A stretch of 64,000 nt of DNA, taken from contig NZ_PSLQ01000003.1 of assembly GCF_040289685.1 (NCBI RefSeq), positions 1 to 64,000 on the forward strand, in the 5' to 3' direction. Both the position numbers and the translations under genes were made by a program. The notes under the pieces are model-generated. The model ran no database searches. It was not told the DNA's origin and worked only from the letters and a program-made list of their open reading frames with translations. Origin of the DNA: Pyrinomonas sp040289685 (GTDB lineage Bacteria; Acidobacteriota; Blastocatellia; Pyrinomonadales; Pyrinomonadaceae). This document shows positions 1 to 8,321 of the stretch, one piece after another; the stretch's first letter is position 1; each line of letters opens with the position of its first letter.

Positions 1-16
1 ATCCAAAAAAATGGAT
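1..16. promoter_or_regulatory. ATCCA-N6-TGGAT dyad, copy 1 (possible operator)
   Basis: The first 16 bases form an inverted repeat, ATCCA and TGGAT separated by six A residues. The identical 16-mer recurs at 3896-3911 upstream of the TonB receptor, and a variant lies at 3917-3932. The position suits the upstream region of a minus-strand gene lying to the left of the window. The regulator is unknown; the role is inferred from recurrence and symmetry only. Confidence 0.4.
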
Positions 17-406
17 AAGATGTGGCGGCATCATAAGCGGGATGAAAAGGGCGACGGATCTGCCTTGTTCGTCGGGCCGTGGACAAAAGGGCTAGATCGC
101 TCGTCCTCGCTTCGTCTGGCGAATGGCTCTTCGTGCAAGCGCGCGCCATCGAGCGCGGCGGTGAAGTGACGAGCGGCAGGCGTCGGAGCTTGTAGGTGCC
201 TTGACGAGCATCAATGGAAGCAGCAGGCAGCAGCGAAGACGTGTGTCGCGCAACGCTTGTCCATGAGTTGCAGAACGGGAGGTGAGAAGGTTTTTGGTTA
301 ACCCTGCTTCGCCATGTCGCGGCTGATCAGACATGCGAGTTGCGAAACGGGGCGCGAGAAGATGCTTGATTGGCTTTGTCTTCAGATCGAACGCGGTTGA
401 GCGAAA
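17..406. other. Intergenic stretch with an imperfect direct repeat
   Basis: I see no convincing gene here; the 80-codon open frame at 92-334 on the minus strand has no recognisable domain or ribosome site. Two similar blocks of about 30 bases begin near 262 and 332 (core GAGTTGC, then an AACGGG-like stretch, then GAGAAG), offset by 70-72 bases. This is one of several intergenic repeat pairs with a similar offset in the window. Confidence 0.4.
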
Positions 407-442
407 GAGGTTGGGAGCGACTTGACTTGCGCTCCCAACCTC
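407..442 (-). terminator. Hairpin after the TonB receptor gene
   Basis: A perfect 13-bp inverted repeat (407-419 with 430-442) encloses a 10-base loop, 17 bases past the stop codon of the minus-strand receptor gene. Only a weak T tract follows on the minus strand, so termination is likely but not certain. Confidence 0.65.
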
Positions 443-459
443 GCTTGCAAGCGTACTGA

Positions 460-3400
460 TCAGAAGAAGTAGCGCGCGCCAAAGGAGAAGGACCGTCCGC
501 CGACATTGGTCTGTCCGAGGTTGAGGAAGGTCAGCGGGTTGGTCGAGGACGACGCCGTGTTGTCGGGGATGACCGTGAAGTTCCGGTGGTTGAAGACGTT
601 GAAGACCTCAACGCGGAACTGTATGCGTTGGCTTTCGCCGAAGGTGCGAACGTTCTTGACCAGCGCTAGGTTCGTGTTATTGGTCGTTCCCGTGCGTTCG
701 GTGTTTGCGCCCAGCGAACCGAGGATGCCCGAATTTTCTGGGTAGACGATATACCGGGCGTTCGGATCTTGCGGCACGCCTTGGGCATTGGCGATGGTGA
801 TCGTTCTCGGAAGCCCATTGGGATTGAATCCGGGGCGCTGCGAAAACGCGATGGTAGCGATCTGCCCGGGCAGGATCCCGAGCTGGTTATTGGCGCTCAG
901 AATCGAGTACGGCGTTCCTGAAGCCGACACGGTGGTTCCGGAAAGCTCCCATCCGCTGAAGAGACGGTTGAGCAGAGGCCTTTCGCGGAAGACTTCCGGC
1001 GTGGAGAAGACGTAGCTTGCGACGAATCTGTGCGGCTGATCAAACCCAGATCGCGCGCGATCCAAGGATGGATTGCGCGGATCAGCGGGCAACGTTCGGT
1101 TCGTCTGCCCTCCGAGGACGTCGTCGCTTTCGCTGATGTAGGAGCTATAGGTGTAGTTGACGTTGAAGACGATGCTCCCGAAGTTCGTCCCGAAGAGGTT
1201 GAGCCGGGACAATCTTCGCTCCAGCGTGAACTGCCCGGAATGATAGATCGAACGGGCGATGCCGCGGCCAACGAGGATCGAGCCTCTGGTCGGATCCTTT
1301 CTCTGTCCGTTGCCGAGCGGCGGGAAGAAACCGAGGTTCTCTTCCAGCTCCCTGATCAGATTTCGCCCTTGCGTCCCGATATACTCGGCCTTGAAGACGA
1401 AATCGTTGGCGATCAGGTACTGAATCCCAACCGTCCACTGACGCGACTCAGGTTGGCGAATCCGCTCGTTTGGATGGAAAAGTCTCAGCGGCAACAGATT
1501 TGGGTTTCCGCCGCGGCGAACGAACTCCTCCGGCGGAGGCGCAGGCGGCAATCCGAGGTAAGGACGCGCGCCGCTCACGCCGCTGGTGGTGATGTTGACG
1601 CCGCGCGGGTAGTTGCGCGAGTTATTGAGCAGGATGTTCTGGAAGACTTGATCGTAGCTGATGCGGAAACCGGCGCGGAATACGAGCCGCCCGTCAAGCA
1701 CTCCTTTCGGATTGTAAGCGAACCCGACCACCGGACTGAAGTTGTTTATGTCCGGTTTCGCGTTGGAGAAGTAACCGAAGGGCGCCGTGACGTACTCGTA
1801 ACGCAAGCCTAAGTTGAGCGTCAAATCGGGCGTCACGCGCCAATCGTCTTGGCCGAACCAGCTATGTTCGTAGGTCCGTGCATTCACGAGTCCTGTGCCG
1901 GCAAATTGCGAAAAGCTGGCGTTTCGGTCAAAGAGAAAGTCTCCCAAGCTCGGGTAGGTGATTGACCCGCGCAAGTTCGGCGCGAAGAAGCTGTTCAGAT
2001 CGTAGCGGAGGAGGTTGTACCCGAACTTGAAGTTGTGCTTTCCGCCAGTCGTGTAGGACACGTTATCCGTCAGCTCGTAAACGTTATCCACGCGGGACTG
2101 TGGGTAGTTGATGTTGCCGATGGTGAAAGCGCCGCTTGCGCCGGAGATCGAAAAGGCGGTCGGCAAGTTTTCGGGGAAGGTGATGCTGCGGCGGCTGTAA
2201 GTCGCGCGGAACTCGTTGACCAGCTTGGGCGTGAGGGCATAAACGTCGTTGATGGTGAAAGATTGGTTCAGCACATATTGGCCGATCTCTTGTCCGGGGA
2301 TGCTCGCCGGGGTACCAGGATCTTCCGAGTTGTCAATGAGGTAACGGAAAGAGAGCTGGTCTTTGTCGTTGATCTTTGTGTTGATCTTGGCCAACCACCG
2401 GTGGAAGTCCGTGCGATATGGGATGCCGGCATTGCGCGCGCGATTGAATTGCTGCAACGGCACTGTGGTCACGACCGCGCCCGACGGATCACGGACGGTC
2501 AAAGTTCCGCGAGGCGTCGGATCGTTGGCCACGGGGAAAGTGTTGAGCAAAAAGTCGAGGGCGCCGGGGGCAAATCGCGATGCGTTGGCGCGAAGATTGG
2601 CTACGCCTTCGGGGGAGATCGCCGGGCGCACGGACGCGCCAACTGTGCTGCGAAAGTTGTCGGCATCGTAACTCGTGAAGAAGAAGGTGTGGTTCTTCAC
2701 GATCGGTCCACCGAACGTTCCGCCGTAGACGTGGTCGACGACGACGTTTCTTGCGCCGCGCAAAGCTTGATATTTGGAAAGACCGCTGGCACGGAGCGCT
2801 TTGAAAGTCCGCTCCTGGCCCGTGGTGAGTGCATTGTACCCGTTACCGTTCCAGAAGTAGAAGGCCGCGCCGTGGAACTCATTGGTTCCAGAACGAGTGA
2901 TCTGATTGACGTATGAGCCAGCGTTGCGGCCAAACTCTGCGGCGAAAGTGTTGGTGATTATTTGAAACTCCTGAATCGCCTCGGGCGGCAGAGTCTGTCT
3001 CGGGATAGACAAGGATTGATCGTTGTTGTTGGCCCCATCGATCGTGAAGTTATTCGAGCGGGTGCGATTCCCGTTGACGGCGAACCCTGACCCGGGACGA
3101 CCATTATTGTTCGGCAAGACGCCCGGTTGAAGCAGCGCCAAGCCGCCGAGAGAGTTTCTTCCGGGTAGCTCCAAGATCCTCACAGGATCAACAGTTTTCG
3201 TCACCTGGCTTTGTTGCGCTTCGAGCAAGGCGCCCGCTGCGACAACGACCACTTCCTCGCGGACCGCGCCGACGCTGAGTTTGAAGTTGGCGGTTGAATC
3301 TACGCCCGTCGAGACCTCCAAGTTCTCGACCGTCTGCGGGGCGAAACCGCTCTTTTCAGCTCTTACGCTGTAGAGGCCAACGGGCAGGCCGCTGATTCTG

Positions 3401-3603
3401 TACAGTCCCTCTTCGTTGGTCGTTGCTTCCCGCTTTGCTCCCGTGCTCACGTTGGTGACAGTGATCGTCGCGCCGGGCACGGCAGCTCCCGTTTCATCAA
3501 CTACTTGTCCTGAGATGTTGCCGTAGATCGTTTGTGCTTCGACGGCGATTGGGACAAGCATGAAGAACAACAAGCACACAAATGCATGGGCAATTTTCTG
3601 CAT
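460..3603 (-). CDS. TonB-dependent receptor, Oar-like, with carboxypeptidase-regulatory-like domain
   Basis: An outer-membrane protein of 1047 residues that should take up a large substrate with energy from TonB. Residues 1-23 are a signal peptide (hydrophobic LLFFMLVP, cleavage after VEA). Residues about 25-105 form a CarboxypepD_reg-like beta-sandwich (ISGQVVDETGAAVPGA). A plug-like region follows, with FAVNGNRTRSNNFTIDGAN near residue 180, as in Oar-type receptors. The rest is a beta-barrel that ends in aromatic FGARYFF, the usual outer-membrane insertion signal. The start is well supported by GGAGGAG just upstream of the ATG. No TonB box was identified. The substrate cannot be read from the sequence; proteins of this class in Acidobacteriota often import glycans or peptides. 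Two ATCCA-N6-TGGAT dyads lie about 300 bases upstream and may be its operator. Confidence 0.93.
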   Translation of the reverse strand: MQKIAHAFVCLLFFMLVPIAVEAQTIYGNISGQVVDETGAAVPGATITVTNVSTGAKREATTNEEGLYRISGLPVGLYSVRAEKSGFAPQTVENLEVSTGVDSTANFKLSVGAVREEVVVVAAGALLEAQQSQVTKTVDPVRILELPGRNSLGGLALLQPGVLPNNNGRPGSGFAVNGNRTRSNNFTIDGANNNDQSLSIPRQTLPPEAIQEFQIITNTFAAEFGRNAGSYVNQITRSGTNEFHGAAFYFWNGNGYNALTTGQERTFKALRASGLSKYQALRGARNVVVDHVYGGTFGGPIVKNHTFFFTSYDADNFRSTVGASVRPAISPEGVANLRANASRFAPGALDFLLNTFPVANDPTPRGTLTVRDPSGAVVTTVPLQQFNRARNAGIPYRTDFHRWLAKINTKINDKDQLSFRYLIDNSEDPGTPASIPGQEIGQYVLNQSFTINDVYALTPKLVNEFRATYSRRSITFPENLPTAFSISGASGAFTIGNINYPQSRVDNVYELTDNVSYTTGGKHNFKFGYNLLRYDLNSFFAPNLRGSITYPSLGDFLFDRNASFSQFAGTGLVNARTYEHSWFGQDDWRVTPDLTLNLGLRYEYVTAPFGYFSNAKPDINNFSPVVGFAYNPKGVLDGRLVFRAGFRISYDQVFQNILLNNSRNYPRGVNITTSGVSGARPYLGLPPAPPPEEFVRRGGNPNLLPLRLFHPNERIRQPESRQWTVGIQYLIANDFVFKAEYIGTQGRNLIRELEENLGFFPPLGNGQRKDPTRGSILVGRGIARSIYHSGQFTLERRLSRLNLFGTNFGSIVFNVNYTYSSYISESDDVLGGQTNRTLPADPRNPSLDRARSGFDQPHRFVASYVFSTPEVFRERPLLNRLFSGWELSGTTVSASGTPYSILSANNQLGILPGQIATIAFSQRPGFNPNGLPRTITIANAQGVPQDPNARYIVYPENSGILGSLGANTERTGTTNNTNLALVKNVRTFGESQRIQFRVEVFNVFNHRNFTVIPDNTASSSTNPLTFLNLGQTNVGGRSFSFGARYFF

Positions 3604-4454
3604 TTACTCCTCCATTGTCTTTTGCAGCTTGATGAAAAGGCTCTCCTTGCGCGCGTCATCAGGCGCCCAGGAGATTCGTTCAAATCGCTACTGCGAACGC
3701 AGGATTTCAGCCGATCCGTACTGGTCGAAACCTGCGGTCCTCGTGTTGCCTCAGCTGGGGACTCGCTGGCGGTCGTACAGACGGCAGAACCCGTTGTTGC
3801 GATCTAGCAATTTTTGTGCCGCGCGCCGTTTATGGAAGGCATCCTTGAGTTTTCAAGCATTTACAGTCTTTCCGCGACCGATCGCGCTGGCGAAAATCCA
3901 AAAAAATGGATGGGCGATCCAAATTTATGGATTTCGCGGTGGCGCAAAGCGCGGGCATTCTAAACGGCGAGGATCACGAAGGGGGCCAAGCCAAACAGCT
4001 TGTTTTTGAAAGGTGAAACAGCGATGGCGGAGATGATTCTCAGAGTCGAGCGCTGCTCGCGAGGAAGTTAACTAGATCAGTCGGTCATAGGGAACTCGCG
4101 CGACGCGGGCGAGATACGGTTGCTCGCGTGATGAACGAGTCACCATCGGAGTTGCTGGGGGAGTGTCAGTTGAAGAAACGGGAAGCAACCGGGGGATGCT
4201 GCTCGTAGGAGCGGCGTGTCCACGAGTTGCCGCAATGGGTCGAGAACTGTGAGTTATACTAACCGGCTTGTCTTCGGGCGCTTGTGACACTGGGCCAGAT
4301 CGGCTGGCTCGCTTTCGATGGTTCCTCCGCGATGAGTTCAAGGCGGACAACACGTCGCTCCCGCACGCAATGACTCGCTTTTTCGATGTGATCGAAGCCG
4401 TCAAGATCGGCGCCAAGCAGTTCGCTCACGCAATGACGTTTGGCAGATAAAAGC
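3604..4454. other. Long intergenic region upstream of the TonB receptor
   Basis: About 850 bases without a convincing gene. It holds the paired dyads at 3896-3932 and a repeat near its right end: CACGCAATGAC at 4364 recurs at 4427, an offset of 63, within similar flanks (TCGCTC before it, a T-rich stretch after it). An open frame on the minus strand at 4072-4416 has no domain, no ribosome site and an odd composition, and was not called. Confidence 0.4.
3896..3932. promoter_or_regulatory. Two ATCCA-N6-TGGAT dyads, 21 bp centre to centre
   Basis: Copy A (3896-3911) is identical to the 16-mer at position 1. Copy B (3917-3932) keeps both arms but has AATTTA as spacer. The centres are 21 bases apart, two turns of the helix, so two dimers could bind on the same face. 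The site lies about 295 bases upstream of the receptor start. A regulator of the receptor genes is inferred; nothing in the window identifies it. Confidence 0.5.
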
Positions 4455-4455
4455 C

Positions 4456-4490
4456 GAGGCTGGAGAGTGCAGGGTGTTCTCTCCAGCCTC
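4456..4490 (-). terminator. Rho-independent terminator of the broken TonB receptor
   Basis: A perfect 12-bp stem (4456-4467 with 4479-4490) has an 11-base loop. On the minus strand it is followed by GGCTTTTATC, a short U tract. It sits 25 bases past the stop codon of the receptor remnant, so the remnant has kept its terminator. Confidence 0.75.
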
Positions 4491-4515
4491 GACCATTCCG
4501 AAGATTTTCAGGTCT

Positions 4516-5703
4516 TCAGAAAATGAAGCGCATGCCGAAGCGCAGCGTGCGACTCCCACCAGCGTTGAAGCCTGGGTTCTGATAGCTCCCGACGGTGAAA
4601 CCCGTGTAAGCATCTTCAAGGATAGGATCGGGGACGCCGAAGTTTCGCCTGTTGAGCAGATTGGCCGCTTCGGCGCGGAATTCGAGTTTGGTCCGTTCGG
4701 TCAATCTAGTCTGTTTGATGACGGCCAAATTGACCAAGTAGAACGGTTGACCCGTGAACGTGTTGCGCCCAAGCGAGCTGTACGGCGTCTTGAACATTTG
4801 GAACGCTTCGAGCAGGTTCAGCGGAACTCCGAACTGCGTGAACAGCCCGAAGTCGTTGTAGATCAACCTCGCCTGTTGCATCGCTTGCGACGCGGAGACG
4901 ACGCTGCCTGTAGAGCCAGCTTTGCTCGTATCGAAGACAACGAACTGACCGGCGGGGACGCTATAACCGAAAAGCAAGCCCGCCGCCGTGCTTCCGAATG
5001 CGACGGTGCTGGCCGGGGCGCTTGGGTTGCCAACGTATGGGCGCAGGCCGCCAGCGCCGATGAAGCTGTTCTCCCACCCTGGGTCATACGTCGCGAAGAT
5101 CTGCAAAGGCGTGTAGGGCCGTCCGGATCCTAGGCGGACGATACCGGATAGCTGATAGCCGCCAAGCAGCCGTCCGACAAAGCCTTGCTGTGAGCGGAAA
5201 AAGGGCAGCTCATAAATGAAGTCAGAGGTGAGGACGTGTTTTTGATGGAAGGCGGAAAGCCCTCGTTCGCCGCGCGTCGTGTTGAACGGATTCTGTGAGT
5301 GGGCCACGGTCTGGCCTCCTCCGAACGTGGAGAATATTTCGGACGCATTGTCGATGGTTTTGCTGAGGGTGTAATTGACGCGCAGCGACAGCAGATTGGC
5401 CAACCGCGTTTCGAAGCGCGTTTGCAATCCATGGTATAGGTCGAAGTCGCGCCGTTGGTGCGTAACCTCACCGGACCGAGGCTGGGATTCACGCGCCCGT
5501 TGCCGTTGGTTCTGGGGTTGTTATTGAACCCAGATCCGGCGCAGGCTGCGGCGCGCTGGATCAGATGTCGCCGCCCATTAGGAGCGAAACCGTCCGCGTT
5601 CTGGTTGAGAGGTGCCGAGAGCGCAACTGTGCGCCTTGATCTCGTGCGGTTGGAGCTGATTTCAAAGCTGTCGTCGGCTACCGCTGCGCCGCTGGCGAGC
5701 GGA
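4516..5703 (-). pseudogene. 3' part of a TonB-dependent receptor, frameshifted
   Basis: The intact 3' part (4516-5427) encodes 303 residues of an Oar-like barrel (VNYTLSKTIDNASEIFSTFG, ending TLRFGMRFIF). Upstream the reading continues in another frame (VNPSLGPVRLRTNGATSTY) and shifts near 5428-5432. Loss of one base after TAT would restore the family pattern TYYHGLQTRF. The upstream frame can be followed to about 5703, where a stop codon blocks it, and no plug, N-terminal domain or signal peptide remains. This is therefore a truncated and frameshifted relic. The neighbouring intact receptor suggests a former paralogous pair. Confidence 0.8.
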
Positions 5704-5814
5704 TCTCATCTAGTTAGGGGTTCAGTGGCAAATCTGTCGAGCACGCCTTGGTTTGCGCGATTCACAGATTATTCGGCTGCACCGCAAGCCCTCTAGGTCT
5801 CTTCTCACAGCTTC

Positions 5815-5846
5815 AAGCTCCCGGCTGCGGGCCGTGAGGCTATGAC
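5815..5846 (+). repeat. Possible decayed TnpB-type right end
   Basis: AAGCTCCCGGCTGCGGGCCG and the bases after it resemble the end hairpin at 40742-40775 downstream of the TnpB remnant (shared CCCGGCTGCG, GCCGTG and final TGAC order). The hairpin is weaker here and there is no nuclease coding sequence. It may be an old IS200/IS605 footprint or coincidence. Confidence 0.25.
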
Positions 5847-5900
5847 CGGACGGCGAGTTCCTAGCAATCAGTTTTGAATCTCGCATCAGGCGTGTCCTCC

Positions 5901-5985
5901 GGTTCGTTTGTGCTGTTAGCGCCCACGCCCGTCGCAGGAGACGTTGCGTCCTGTAGACTGCGCTCCGTGGTTCGTTTGTGCTGTT
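5901..5985. repeat. Direct repeat GGTTCGTTTGTGCTGTT, offset 68
   Basis: A perfect 17-base repeat occurs at 5901-5917 and 5969-5985. The interval between the copies is not conserved. The gap 5704-6024 holds no gene that I can support; besides this repeat it has only the possible TnpB-type end at 5815-5846. Confidence 0.6.
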
Positions 5986-6024
5986 GGGCCGAGCAGCGGT
6001 CCGGCGAATAGGTGAGGCCGTGCA

Positions 6025-7368
6025 TCACCCTGCGGCGATCAAGCGTGCGAACGACGAAAGGTCATGCGCTCGGACGGCGATGCCCAGTTGGCGTTCGAGA
6101 TCGACGAGCGTTGTTCCATCGAGCATCAGGTCCTCGTCGCCTCGCAGCGCCGATCGTGGGATGATCAAGCTTTCGCCTTGGATCGCGTCGCGCGCCGCCA
6201 AGACATCTTGCCCGGTGATCAATCCGGCGACGACGATCTCCGGACCGAAGTAAGTGTTCTCGACGGCTGCCACGTGCAAACGCGTGCCGAAGCGCGCGTT
6301 GATGCGCTCCAATCGTTCGCGCAAAATTGGCGCGAAGAGCTTACCCGTCATCACTGTGGCATGCAGGCGTGCAGGATGCGCTGGCGGACGGCGCTGCAAC
6401 CTTCTCCAGAGCGCGTTGAACCGTTCGTAAAAAGCGCGCACCATGCCGACGCCATCTTCGATCTGCGGGTAGTCGCCGTAATGACGGCGCCCGGGAACGG
6501 GGCGTCCGGCACGCAGATAGATTTCGTCGCCGAGAAACGCGAAGTTCGTCCCGAGCCTTTCACGCAAACGGCGTTGGACCGGCGCGATGTCATCGATCAC
6601 GCGCCGACAGAACTCAGCCGTAACGGGCACAAGGCGCGGGTCGCGGTTGTAGCGGGTCAAACCCAACGGCACGATGGCGACGCTGCGTATGCGCGGATAG
6701 TGCGCGGCGAGGTCTTCGATCGTGCGGAGCAGCACTGCCCCATCGTTGATCGTCGGGCAGAGGACAACTTGCGCGTGGATTTCGATGCCGGCATCCATCA
6801 ATCGCTGGAGCTTGGCGGAAATATCAGCGCGGCGGCGGTCTATGCCGAGCAGATAAGCGCGTACATCGACGTCGGTAGCGTGAATCGAAACGTATTGCGG
6901 CGAAAGCCGCTGCTCGATGACGCGCTCCATCTCCTCTGCGGTGATCGAAGTGAGTGTGGTGTAGTTGCCGTAGAGAAAGGAGAGGCGCACGTCTTCATCG
7001 CGGACGAAAAGGGCCGAGCGCGCGTTTGGCGGATTGCCTTTGCAGAAGCAGAAGATACACTCGTTGGCGCATTGACGCGGGACGATCTGCTCGAACGTCA
7101 GCCCAAAGTCTTCATCTTCGGCTCGTTCGACCTCTATCTCCCAATGCTCGCCGTCCTTCTTGATGACCTCAAGCGTCAGCAGTGTTTCGCCTGCCGCGTA
7201 GAAGTTGAAGTCCAAGTAATCGCGCACCTTGTGACCGTTGACGCGGATGATGCGGTCGCCGGGCTCAAGGTCGAGTTCGGCACCAAGACCGCCCGGCGCG
7301 ACTTCGGCGATCTCCGCTCCACGACGGCGGATCTTTAATGTGGCGGGTGTGACGGCGAATTCGTACAT
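6025..7368 (-). CDS. Radical SAM protein with PDZ and DUF512 domains
   Basis: A 447-residue enzyme of the DUF512 family. An N-terminal PDZ-like domain (about residues 10-60, PGDRIIRVNGHKVRDYL) precedes a radical SAM core whose cluster motif CANECIFC gives C100, C104 and C107 (CX3CX2C). This should bind a [4Fe-4S] cluster that cleaves S-adenosylmethionine. The C-terminal part carries the DUF512 region (GKLFAPIL, PEIVVAGLITGQD). The longer frame starts at 7410, but a TATACT box at 7401-7406 on the minus strand would put transcription start near 7394, so the ATG at 7368 (MYEFAVTPATL) is preferred. The reaction is unknown; family members are widespread but uncharacterised. Confidence 0.9.
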   Translation of the reverse strand: MYEFAVTPATLKIRRRGAEIAEVAPGGLGAELDLEPGDRIIRVNGHKVRDYLDFNFYAAGETLLTLEVIKKDGEHWEIEVERAEDEDFGLTFEQIVPRQCANECIFCFCKGNPPNARSALFVRDEDVRLSFLYGNYTTLTSITAEEMERVIEQRLSPQYVSIHATDVDVRAYLLGIDRRRADISAKLQRLMDAGIEIHAQVVLCPTINDGAVLLRTIEDLAAHYPRIRSVAIVPLGLTRYNRDPRLVPVTAEFCRRVIDDIAPVQRRLRERLGTNFAFLGDEIYLRAGRPVPGRRHYGDYPQIEDGVGMVRAFYERFNALWRRLQRRPPAHPARLHATVMTGKLFAPILRERLERINARFGTRLHVAAVENTYFGPEIVVAGLITGQDVLAARDAIQGESLIIPRSALRGDEDLMLDGTTLVDLERQLGIAVRAHDLSSFARLIAAG

Positions 7369-7393
7369 GCTCTTTAGCGCTGCCGAAATGCGA

Positions 7394-7430
7394 AATTTTA
7401 AGTATAGCACTACTTGTGCGGATTACGCTT
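7394..7430 (-). promoter_or_regulatory. Putative promoter of the DUF512 gene
   Basis: The minus strand reads TATACT at 7406-7401, a good -10 box, about 33 bases upstream of the ATG at 7368. The -35 region at normal spacing is poor. Used here mainly to choose the start codon. Confidence 0.35.
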
Positions 7431-7742
7431 CGGGCATGAGGCTGAAGATCCGCTTTCCGCTGGAGCAAGCTGTCGGGATGACAGTTTTCTGTCAAATTGA
7501 CAAAACGGTGACGCATCTGAAAACGAAAGGGCGGCTTTTCTTCAGACTTTGGGGCCAGTGACGAAAAACCGCACGTCAGCCCGCCAAAAACCGTCAACTC
7601 TACTGCCTCTCGCGTTAAGCAAACGGAAACGGCATTTCAAGATGCGAAAGAGGGTCGTCACCGGCTTCGCTCGAGGAGGGAGGCACGGCGTTTGCTTTCT
7701 TTTCGGTTGCCCTTGTCATTTTCGAGGGGGAGGAGTGGGGGG

Positions 7743-8162
7743 ATGAGAGGCGCTTTAGAGAACACAGTCGAGATGGCGACGGCGACCGAGACCGCGCCGC
7801 GTGGCACGGTGTTGCTAGTAGAAGACGATCGCGCGGTTCGGCGTTACATGGAAGTGCTGCTGCAAAAAGCGGGGTTCGCTGTGATCTCCGCCGCCGATGG
7901 TTTGGAAGCGATGAAGCTCTCTTTATCAGCCCGCTTCGATCTAGTGATAACTGATGCCATCATGCCGCAGCTCAACGGTTACGAGCTGTGCCGTTTCTTC
8001 CGTCGTCATCCGCGTTTCATGCACGTCCCGGTGGTCCTGTTAAGCGGCTTGGAACGAACCGAAGCTTTCAAGGATGAAACGGCGATGCCGGATGCTTTTC
8101 TGTCAAAACCGGTCAATCCAGAGCAGTTATCCGCTTGTTTAGCGAAGCTCGTCGGCGAGTAG
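7743..8162 (+). CDS. Single-domain response regulator receiver protein
   Basis: A 139-residue CheY-like protein. The acidic pocket is in VLLVEDDRAV, the phosphoacceptor aspartate is in LVITDAIMPQLNG, and the conserved lysine is in FLSKPV. There is no output domain, so it should act through protein contacts. The start at 7743 was chosen because GGGGGAGGAG lies just upstream; a longer frame from 7692 has none. No histidine kinase gene lies nearby, so the partner is unknown. A strong terminator follows, so it is probably monocistronic. The 374 bases before it hold only the promoter of the divergent DUF512 gene and no other gene that I can support. Confidence 0.9.
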   Translation: MRGALENTVEMATATETAPRGTVLLVEDDRAVRRYMEVLLQKAGFAVISAADGLEAMKLSLSARFDLVITDAIMPQLNGYELCRFFRRHPRFMHVPVVLLSGLERTEAFKDETAMPDAFLSKPVNPEQLSACLAKLVGE

Positions 8163-8225
8163 TCCGAACGGGGCGCGCCATTTTTCGCGTCAGAACCCTC
8201 ATCCTTCCGCCTCCTTGTAAATGTT

Positions 8226-8257
8226 AGAGCGAGCCGCACGTGGCTCGCTCTTTTTTT
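8226..8257 (+). terminator. Rho-independent terminator
   Basis: A perfect 10-bp stem (AGAGCGAGCC at 8226-8235 with 8242-8251) and a 6-base loop run into seven T residues (8251-8257), 63 bases past the receiver gene. Confidence 0.9.
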
Positions 8258-8321
8258 GCGCTCGTCGCGCGCGCTCGTGTGGGCGTTGCGCGTTGGGTTC
8301 GGCTGCCGTCGCCGACCGCTT

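Noticed and set aside
92..334. Minus-strand frame of 80 codons as a gene
   Set aside because: Overlaps an intergenic repeat pair, has no ribosome site and an arginine-rich composition typical of a chance frame.
2035..2916. Open frame of 293 codons antisense to the TonB receptor
   Set aside because: Covers conserved receptor coding sequence; no domain or ribosome site.
5978..7338. Plus-strand frames opposite the DUF512 gene
   Set aside because: Shadow frames of a well-supported minus-strand radical SAM gene.
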